From NCBI GenBank assembly GCA_016285355.1, contig JAEEQP010000041.1:1-35645 (forward strand): a stretch of DNA of 35,645 nucleotides, read 5' to 3'. Under the pieces are notes generated by a model. That model had not been told where the DNA came from and made no database searches. It worked only from the letters and a program-made list of their open reading frames with translations. Of this stretch, positions 29,693 to 35,645 are shown one piece after another. Source of the DNA: Bacteroidales bacterium (lineage in GTDB: Bacteria > Bacteroidota > Bacteroidia > Bacteroidales > F082). The translations under genes and the position numbers were made by a program. Numbering within the stretch: the stretch's first letter is position 1; each line of letters starts with the position of its first letter.

Positions 29693-32254
29693 ATGAAAAA
29701 CTACAGATTTTACACGGTAATTGTCATCTTACTGATGGCATCTATTCCTGTGCTTGCAGGCACAGTCGAAGTGCAACGCGCCAAGGCCTTGGGCGCGAAA
29801 TTTGTTGAGGCCAATTTCAAGTACAACACGCCATTGGAGTGGGTTTACACTGGTGTTACCGAACAAGGACTACCTTCGTTCCATGTTTTCAACGGCAGTT
29901 CGGGTGGCTTTGTCATCGTTTCCGCCTGCGACCTCACCAGCCCCATCCTTGGCTATGCTGAGACAGGCTCATTCAATGTCGAAAACCTCCCTGACGGTCT
30001 GGCTTATTTCCTCAACGGCTATGGCCAATCCGTTGATTTTGCGGAAGAAAACCTGAAAAGAGCCGACTTTGTAATTGCCCAAGCATGGACCAACCTTGAG
30101 TGCTATGGTAAAACCCAAACCACGAAATCGGTGGTCGTTCAGCCTTTGATTGCCACACATTGGGATCAGGACTGCTATTATAACTCTTGCTGCCCGAAAG
30201 ACGAAGAAGGCCCTTGCGGCAATGTCTATGCAGGCTGCGTGGCCACCTCAATGGCACAGGTGATGAAGTATTGGAACCATCCCCAGCAGGGTACTGGCTC
30301 GCACTCTTACAATAGCTACACCTACGGCATCCTCTCTGCTGATTTTGGCGGAACCACCTACCATTGGGATGAGATGCCGGAGTCGTTACATGAAAACGAG
30401 CTTTATGTGTCCACTTTGATATTCCATTGCGGTGTGAGCGTCAACATGAATTATGGCAACATGGCCAGCGGTGCCTTGCAGCAAAACATCCCTCCGGCTA
30501 TGAGTGCCTATTTCGGCTATGGCCCCTCGCAATGTCTGTACCGCGACGATTACTCTTACAAAGAATGGGTGGCCAAAATGTATGATGCCCTCGATTGTGC
30601 AACCCCTATCCTTTATGCTGGTCAGGGTGGCGGGAATGTGGGTCACGCCTTCGTTTGTGACGGCTATGACGACAACGGCCTTTTCCACATCAACTGGTGC
30701 TGGGGTGGCGAACTCGATGGGTATTTCAGCATCGATAACCTGCAAACTTACAACCAGACTTGGAACCAGGCGCAAAAAATGGTTGCCGATGTACGGCCGG
30801 TCGATGTATACAATACCATGCCGAAAGCGCCATCCAATTTTAGCGTGCAACCCCTTTCCGACGATTCATACACTTGCACTATACATTGGAACAATCCCAA
30901 CAAAACCTTGAACGAAAGTAATTTGACCCATATTGACCAAATCGTTGTCGAACGTGATGGCAGGGTAATCTATACCGAAAACAATGCCACTCCAGGTGCC
31001 ACCATGGAAATCACCGATGAGGTGCCGTTCTACGGCCTGCATGACTATCAAGTGTATGCGGTGAATGAAGGTACACATGGACTGAATGCTGCGCAATATG
31101 ATGTACGTTTCGGCCCCAATTGCATCTGGACCATCGAGGCGACTTCATCCATGATTAATGGTTGGCAAGGGGCTGCCGTTCAGGTGATTAATAGTGCAAA
31201 TCAGTTGTATGCGAGTGTCACGGCCACCAATTCACCACAAACGTTGTCGGTGGAAGTGCCTTTGGGGCGTGTTTCTTTCGCATGGAATTTGGGAAATAGC
31301 AATGTCAGTGAGGTGGGAATCGTTGTTAAGGATGCTGAAAATCAGATAGTTTATTCTTATTCGGGTTTTGCCACTGAATTGCCTGACATATTCTTGCAAA
31401 CAAACAACAGCTGTGGCAACGGCACAGATTGTGGTATGCCGACTGACCTTTATGCCGAAATCTTTGATGGCGATGCTGTCATTTTGACTTGGGGAGGCGC
31501 ACCAGATGTATCGGACTACAATGTGTATCGCAACGGCGTGTTACTGCAAACTGTGCATGGTCACCTTACCGAATTCGGTGATGATGAACCAAATCATGGT
31601 GGCAACTGTTATTATGTGACGGCCTTCTGTGCTTCAGGGGAGAGCGATCCGACCAATGAAGCCTGTGTCACAATGGGTGACGATTGCCAACCCGCCACTG
31701 GCCTCTGGTATGAGATGACCTCGAACAACAAGGTGAAACTGACTTGGGAAACGCCTCAACCTCATGACGGTCTTTCAGGTTTTTACGTCTACCGCACCAA
31801 GGAAGCCGACATGCATTGGCAGAAAATCAAGGCCCTTGGTGCCAATGCCACTTCATATACCGACAACACTTCAATGGAGGATGAGACCTTCTATCTTTAC
31901 AAGGTGGTGGCCTATTACCAAGCCATCGACTGCTATTCAGCCCCTGCGCAGTCAAAGTACAATGAGTTCGAATATTTCCTGAGGGTGTATTGGTCGGTTG
32001 ACGGCGTGCATGAAGCGACGGAAAGCCGTATAGAGGTGTTCCCCAATCCAGGCGGCAACAGTCTCAACATTCGCACGGCAGTGGGAAGCGCCACATTGCA
32101 AGTCTTCGACATCGTAGGCCATAAGGTGATTGAAACGCCCTTGACAGAGACGACCACTACACTCAACACTGAGAAATGGCCGGCGGGAATGTATTTCTGG
32201 AAAGTTTATTCAGACAATCGAGAGGCAGAAATGGGGAAATGGATTAAGGAATAA
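29693..32254 (+). CDS. C10-family (streptopain-like) cysteine protease with FN3 and T9SS domains
   Basis: An 853-residue exported protease. Signal peptide 1-22, then a Spi-type N-terminal propeptide (about 23-130, VNGSS/GGFVIVSACD, ILGYAETGSF). The catalytic domain has nucleophile C182 in AGCVATSMAQVMKYW and catalytic H318 in GHAFVCDGYDDNGLFHINWCWGG. Residues ~385-780 comprise FN3-like and jelly-roll-like stretches. The end (FPNPGGNSLNIRTAVG...GMYFWKVYSD...GKWIKE) is a T9SS type A sorting domain. This resembles the interpain/periodontain type of secreted protease that digests host or dietary proteins at the cell surface. It is the second gene of the operon with the beta-helix protein. The active-site residues are intact. 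Confidence 0.93.
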   Translation: MKNYRFYTVIVILLMASIPVLAGTVEVQRAKALGAKFVEANFKYNTPLEWVYTGVTEQGLPSFHVFNGSSGGFVIVSACDLTSPILGYAETGSFNVENLPDGLAYFLNGYGQSVDFAEENLKRADFVIAQAWTNLECYGKTQTTKSVVVQPLIATHWDQDCYYNSCCPKDEEGPCGNVYAGCVATSMAQVMKYWNHPQQGTGSHSYNSYTYGILSADFGGTTYHWDEMPESLHENELYVSTLIFHCGVSVNMNYGNMASGALQQNIPPAMSAYFGYGPSQCLYRDDYSYKEWVAKMYDALDCATPILYAGQGGGNVGHAFVCDGYDDNGLFHINWCWGGELDGYFSIDNLQTYNQTWNQAQKMVADVRPVDVYNTMPKAPSNFSVQPLSDDSYTCTIHWNNPNKTLNESNLTHIDQIVVERDGRVIYTENNATPGATMEITDEVPFYGLHDYQVYAVNEGTHGLNAAQYDVRFGPNCIWTIEATSSMINGWQGAAVQVINSANQLYASVTATNSPQTLSVEVPLGRVSFAWNLGNSNVSEVGIVVKDAENQIVYSYSGFATELPDIFLQTNNSCGNGTDCGMPTDLYAEIFDGDAVILTWGGAPDVSDYNVYRNGVLLQTVHGHLTEFGDDEPNHGGNCYYVTAFCASGESDPTNEACVTMGDDCQPATGLWYEMTSNNKVKLTWETPQPHDGLSGFYVYRTKEADMHWQKIKALGANATSYTDNTSMEDETFYLYKVVAYYQAIDCYSAPAQSKYNEFEYFLRVYWSVDGVHEATESRIEVFPNPGGNSLNIRTAVGSATLQVFDIVGHKVIETPLTETTTTLNTEKWPAGMYFWKVYSDNREAEMGKWIKE

Positions 32255-32317
32255 AATGTTGGTTTTGGCTGAATTTCTAGCCTTGAAGCGTTTTCGTCTT
32301 TCGGAGAGAGATTCTTG

Positions 32318-32347
32318 TTTGACTTTGACGGATTTTAGCTATTTTTG
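32318..32347 (+). promoter_or_regulatory. Promoter of the TPR-HTH lipoprotein
   Basis: TTTG (32318-32321), 18 bp, TATTTTTG (32340-32347). The ATG at 32353 follows after five bases, so the transcript would begin at or next to the start codon (leaderless). Confidence 0.72.
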
Positions 32348-32352
32348 CAGGC

Positions 32353-34089
32353 ATGAAATGCTTGCGATACATGTTCGGGTTGGGGCTTCTGCTGGCTGTT
32401 ATGGTGGGATGCAATCCTCATCCGACCTCATCCCAGCTCTCGTCTGTAGGAAAAGGGAAATCCTATCAGACGCTGGTGGGGATTGATAGTTTGATGTGGG
32501 AACAGCCGGATAGTGCGCTGAAGGTGATGATGCAGTTTGCGGCAAGCTCCGAGGCCGACAGCCTCAATGCGTTTGAGGGGCATTATTGCCAGCTGCTGAT
32601 TGCGGAGCTGCTGTTCAAAAACAATTATGATCAAACCAACCGAAAGGCATTGCAGCAGGCTATGGTGTATTTTGATAGCCTCGTGCGGCTGGCTCCCCCT
32701 TTGAAAGGGGGGAGGGGGGATTCAAAACACACGCTCTCCCCAAACAACAATCTCATCTTCCTCGCTGCCCGCGCCCATTACATCAACGGCGCGGCCTATT
32801 TCGAGCACGACAGCCTCATTGAGGCTTGCACCGAATACCTCCACACCTTACGGACGATGGAGAGCCAATTCACCGAGAACGAACTGGTGGGGAAAAAGGC
32901 TAGTTTTATGGCTTTGACCTATAACCGCCTTATAGATTTGTTTTCTGCACAATTCATGCAAGAGCCAGCCATCTATTGCGGCAAGCAAGGCTTGGTTTAT
33001 AACAGAATTGCACCGACTTCTCCATACGGTGTTCCCAACGTGCTTTACAGGATAGGAAAGCAATTTGACAAACTGAAGATAGCCGACAGCGCGGCCTATT
33101 ATTATGATTTGGCTTTGGAACTATTGCCAGATAGGAACAATATGATTTACAGGGACATCGTCTCATCTCGGGCATTGTTTGATTTCGAACGGGATTATGA
33201 TACTTTAAGAGCCTTGGATAGTCTGAAAAATATGGTGGCTCAAGCAGAAAATGAAATGGAAAAACTAAACCGATTCTTGACCATTGGCCATATTTATCAA
33301 GATATTGAACAATATGATTCTGCAAAAGCCTATTTAATGCCTGTGTTTGAGTCTGAAAACGATTCCAGCAACACAAAACTTGCAGGAATGGTTTTACATA
33401 TTATTGCCTTGAACGAGGGTGACACCTTGAAAGCCAGCCAATATGCCCAAATCCTTGTAGAAGAAGCAACCTCGGTTTCCAATAAACAATTACGAGTCTC
33501 CCGACTCAACGACCTATTCCAGACCTACTTGCAGGAAAAGCAGGATGCCGCATCGCTCCATGAGAAGAGAAAGGCCGTGAGGACGGCACTCGCTGTGGTG
33601 TTGCCTATGGTGGTGGTGCTGGCGGCTGTGGTGGTCATTCTGATGCGGCGCAGAAGCAAAAAACACATGGCGGTGCAAGAGGCCGAGGCGCAGCGGCAAA
33701 TAAGCGAGGCATCACAACGATTGAGCGAGGCGTCGCAGCGACACGATGAAGAGCAACGCGAACTGCAAACGAAGGTGGAACAGGCCGCACAGCACACAAG
33801 GGAGATATTGCAGCAGCGCGTCACGGACATCTACCAATCCAATGGCAAGGACAGGTTGCAACGCATCCTTGAAGCCGTGGACGACACTTATCCGCAGACC
33901 GTGGCAAGACTGAAGTCGGAGTACCCGGAATTGAGCGAAACGGAACGAAATATCCTCCTTTTGAATTTCTTCCATTTCCGCATCAAGGAGGAGGCCGATT
34001 TGCTCGGATTGAGCGAAAACACGGTGGCAAAATACCGCTCCAACCTCGGAAAAACCCTTGGAAAAGACCCGATTTCCGACTGGATTTGA
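32353..34089 (+). CDS. Lipoprotein-signal TPR protein with transmembrane helix and C-terminal LuxR-like HTH
   Basis: A 578-residue protein. It begins with a signal peptide that has a lipobox-like end (VMVGC, C20). Residues ~45-400 are TPR-like helical pairs (YYYDLALELLPDRN, FLTIGHIYQDIEQYDSAKAYL). A transmembrane helix follows (about 410-430, TALAVVLPMVVVLAAVVVILM, then RRRSKK on the cytoplasmic side). Next is a coiled coil (about 437-485, repeated ISEASQRLSEASQRHDEEQRE). The C-terminal HTH is ELSETERNILLL...EEADLLGLSENTVAKYRSNLGKTLG (LuxR/sigma-region-4-like). Such TPR-TM-HTH proteins are frequent in Bacteroidetes and probably sense something outside and act on DNA inside (inference). A GC-rich palindrome adds APPLKGGRGD near residue 117. 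The direct target is unknown; the adjacent T9SS gene is one candidate. Confidence 0.83.
   Translation: MKCLRYMFGLGLLLAVMVGCNPHPTSSQLSSVGKGKSYQTLVGIDSLMWEQPDSALKVMMQFAASSEADSLNAFEGHYCQLLIAELLFKNNYDQTNRKALQQAMVYFDSLVRLAPPLKGGRGDSKHTLSPNNNLIFLAARAHYINGAAYFEHDSLIEACTEYLHTLRTMESQFTENELVGKKASFMALTYNRLIDLFSAQFMQEPAIYCGKQGLVYNRIAPTSPYGVPNVLYRIGKQFDKLKIADSAAYYYDLALELLPDRNNMIYRDIVSSRALFDFERDYDTLRALDSLKNMVAQAENEMEKLNRFLTIGHIYQDIEQYDSAKAYLMPVFESENDSSNTKLAGMVLHIIALNEGDTLKASQYAQILVEEATSVSNKQLRVSRLNDLFQTYLQEKQDAASLHEKRKAVRTALAVVLPMVVVLAAVVVILMRRRSKKHMAVQEAEAQRQISEASQRLSEASQRHDEEQRELQTKVEQAAQHTREILQQRVTDIYQSNGKDRLQRILEAVDDTYPQTVARLKSEYPELSETERNILLLNFFHFRIKEEADLLGLSENTVAKYRSNLGKTLGKDPISDWI
32693..32714. repeat. 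GC-rich palindrome inside the TPR-HTH gene
   Basis: CTCCCCCTTT and AAAGGGGGGAG are inverted repeats around a single G, followed by GGGGGGATT. It is in frame and encodes APPLKGGRGD, a low-complexity insert between two helices. It looks like a mobile short palindrome that landed in coding sequence. Confidence 0.7.
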
Positions 34090-34093
34090 CAAG

Positions 34094-34174
34094 AAAAACT
34101 TGTAATAGGAAATTTTCAATGCATTGAAATTCTGTTTGTTGCAAAAAATTCCTGCGACAAAAACTTGTATTGGG
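34094..34174. repeat. Direct repeats and 16-bp palindrome between regulator and exported-protein gene
   Basis: AAAAACTTGTAATAGG (34094-34109) recurs as AAAAACTTGTATTGGG (34159-34174), 14 of 16 identical, 65 bp apart. Between them lies the perfect palindrome TTTCAATGCATTGAAA (34114-34129). They sit upstream of the promoter at 34209. They could be regulator-binding sites, but no match to a known operator is claimed. The gap 34090-34259 holds no gene. Confidence 0.55.
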
Positions 34175-34208
34175 CCCTCAGGCTTGATTTTTCAGCGGAA
34201 TTTTGCTA

Positions 34209-34216
34209 TAGTTTTG
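34209..34216 (+). promoter_or_regulatory. Promoter -7 box of the exported protein at 34260
   Basis: TAGTTTTG matches TAnnTTTG, giving a ~40-base leader before ATG 34260. Confidence 0.62.
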
Positions 34217-34259
34217 CAGAAAAGTTTTCAAACAAATCCATTATTTAAATCTAACGAAT

Positions 34260-35645
34260 ATGAAAGCGACAAGACTTTACACCCTGCTTGCGCTCCTGCT
34301 GATGGCGGGAGGGGTGATGCAAGCCCAAGTGCGTTTCGACTGGCAATGGGGCTATGGCAGCATGGGCGATGATGAGCCCTATTTCATCCTCAAAACCGAT
34401 GAAGGGTACTTCGTTGGTGGCAACATCGACAATGATGGAGGATTCAATGTTGAATGTGAACACAATGGCCAACGTGGGGGTTGGCTCATCAAACTGAATG
34501 AAGCAGGAGAACTGGTTGACCAATCGTGTGTGGATATGGGCATTTTGAGCCAAATCTCACAATCCAGGACAAATCCAAACCATTACTTTTTATGCGGAAC
34601 GGATCCTGTTGGCAACGAATCGAATGCTTGTGTCATTAAGATGGACGAACAGATGAATGTGCTATGGAAGCATGTCTATGGGAATCCAGCGTACACCTCT
34701 TGGTATTCTCCAAGAGTTACGGCGACCAGTGACGGAGGCTGCATTTGTGGCCATACGGTGGCATGGGATGGTGGCGACATTAGCCATCATTATGGTTCAT
34801 GGGATGCTTGGATTTTCAAGTTGGACAGCCTCGGCAACCTGCAATGGGAAGTTACCTTGGGGACTGAAGACAATGAATTGGTCAGCAAAATCAAGGAAAT
34901 GGAAGATGGCTCCTATACGGTATTGATTAACGGCAACCCGCAACAATACGGCTCTCTTTATAGTTGCAACCAGTATCCGACTATTGTGTTCGGGGTGGTG
35001 GCCAAATTAGATGCTGAAGGCAATTTGTTGGATAACCGATGCTACGGCGGCTATACCCAAGATGATTCTTTTGCCGATTTCATTGTGCTTGAAGACGGCT
35101 ATCTCTATGTGGGCGGTGCGGCTTCAAATGATGGCGACCTTGAAGGAGCCGGGTATCATTTGGGCTATAACCAAGGTCTTCCCCATTATGGCCGTAGCTC
35201 TGATGCCTGGCTATTGAAAACCGATTTTGACGGTAATGTGGTATGGAGCAAATGTTATGGCGGCACGCTTAATGATGCCGCGTGTAAAGTCTTTCAGAAT
35301 GAAGACGGTGGTTTTACAGTCACTGGATTGTCGGAATCAAGAGATGGCGATGTGCAAAGTGCCTCGCAATTGTACGAGCCTCCACAAGGGTCTTGGGGGG
35401 CTCGAAAGCCTTGGATATTTAGGACGGATGCCAAAGGTTATCTGTTGTGGGAGCGGGTGATGGGCGCAGATGTGGCTTCGGCTCAACTTTATAGTGATGC
35501 CGTGCAAGTCAGCGACAGGAAGTTTGTCTTTCTCTGCAAGGATGCCTTGTATCCGCCACCATATCCCTACGGCGATATCAATTGTCCCAATGTGGTGGTG
35601 GGGTCGCAGGATAACTATTGGGTTTTCCATCTTACCGATATCTTT
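34260..35645 (+). CDS. Exported propeller-like protein, 3' end outside the window (probable T9SS cargo)
   Basis: The frame is open from ATG 34260 to the end of the window (462 codons, no stop). The first ~23 residues are a signal peptide (MKATRLYTLLALLLMAGGVM, cut near QAQ). The remainder repeats a ~45-60-residue unit of the form E-D/G-G-Y-x-V-G-G...D-A-W-I/L-x-K-L/T-D...G-N-x-x-W-x-x-x-x-G-G (for example YGSWDAWIFKLDSLGNLQWEVTLG and SSDAWLLKTDFDGNVVWSKCYGG). This predicts a beta-propeller, common in Bacteroidales proteins that end with a T9SS sorting domain; that end is not visible here. Function unknown. It is directly downstream of the TPR-HTH regulator. Confidence 0.85.
   Translation, partial: MKATRLYTLLALLLMAGGVMQAQVRFDWQWGYGSMGDDEPYFILKTDEGYFVGGNIDNDGGFNVECEHNGQRGGWLIKLNEAGELVDQSCVDMGILSQISQSRTNPNHYFLCGTDPVGNESNACVIKMDEQMNVLWKHVYGNPAYTSWYSPRVTATSDGGCICGHTVAWDGGDISHHYGSWDAWIFKLDSLGNLQWEVTLGTEDNELVSKIKEMEDGSYTVLINGNPQQYGSLYSCNQYPTIVFGVVAKLDAEGNLLDNRCYGGYTQDDSFADFIVLEDGYLYVGGAASNDGDLEGAGYHLGYNQGLPHYGRSSDAWLLKTDFDGNVVWSKCYGGTLNDAACKVFQNEDGGFTVTGLSESRDGDVQSASQLYEPPQGSWGARKPWIFRTDAKGYLLWERVMGADVASAQLYSDAVQVSDRKFVFLCKDALYPPPYPYGDINCPNVVVGSQDNYWVFHLTDIF

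Overview
The window looks like a chromosomal contig from an uncultured, anaerobic, probably gut-associated member of the Bacteroidales. The evidence is: many promoters of the Bacteroidetes sigma type (a TAnnTTTG -7 box), several exported proteins ending in type IX secretion system (T9SS) type A sorting domains, MKK-type lipoproteins, a RecQ with a C-terminal zinc cluster, a BT_3928-like DoxX/MauE protein and an [FeFe] hydrogenase. The species cannot be named from this sequence.

Layout. (1) 1-1162: the end of an [FeFe] hydrogenase catalytic subunit and its NuoE-like subunit, closed by a hairpin terminator. (2) 1230-4215: a visibly AT-rich block that looks foreign and decaying. It holds inverted repeats, one exported-protein gene split by an IS200/IS605-type element and apparently also frameshifted in an A-tract, and then the stump of a T9SS cargo gene (about 4215-4713). 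(3) 4746-6320: an AAA_14/DUF4143-type ATPase on the minus strand whose start codon abuts three repeats with an exact 33-bp period. (4) 6320-11256: housekeeping genes: a RecQ helicase, HU, Fmt, a YfgM-like TPR membrane protein and TrmH. (5) 11286-15922: a large modular T9SS protein, a pair of tiny Cys-rich lipoproteins and a MauE-thioredoxin fusion. (6) 15976-21387: a promoter, a strongly structured RNA leader or small RNA, and a four-gene envelope operon ending in two tandem paralogous lipoproteins. (7) 21571-22873: a second AAA_14/DUF4143-type ATPase, whose predicted 5' leader consists almost entirely of five repeats with an exact 22-bp period. (8) 22942-27869: a C69 dipeptidase (minus), Upp, an NSS-type sodium-dependent transporter and a helix-hairpin-helix protein, with two REP-like elements between the last three. 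(9) 28033-35645: a beta-helix T9SS protein and a C10 (streptopain-like) protease in one operon, a lipoprotein/TPR/transmembrane/HTH regulator, and the first 462 codons of another exported protein.

The most unusual signal is the pair of ATPase genes (4784-6133 minus and 21686-22873 plus). They share architecture (Walker A/B P-loop domain followed by an E-x-D...E-x-K nuclease-like C-terminus) and each has a precisely phased tandem-repeat array ending at its start codon. The repeat sequences are unrelated (18-nt core every 33 bp; 15-nt core every 22 bp). This suggests a shared but sequence-diverged way of controlling expression, by autoregulation or copy-number phase variation, which I do not recognise as a described system. 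The second notable signal is the long, almost fully paired RNA at 16093-16210 behind its own promoter. No tRNA, rRNA or CRISPR array was seen. All functional calls are by reading motifs; no database search was possible.
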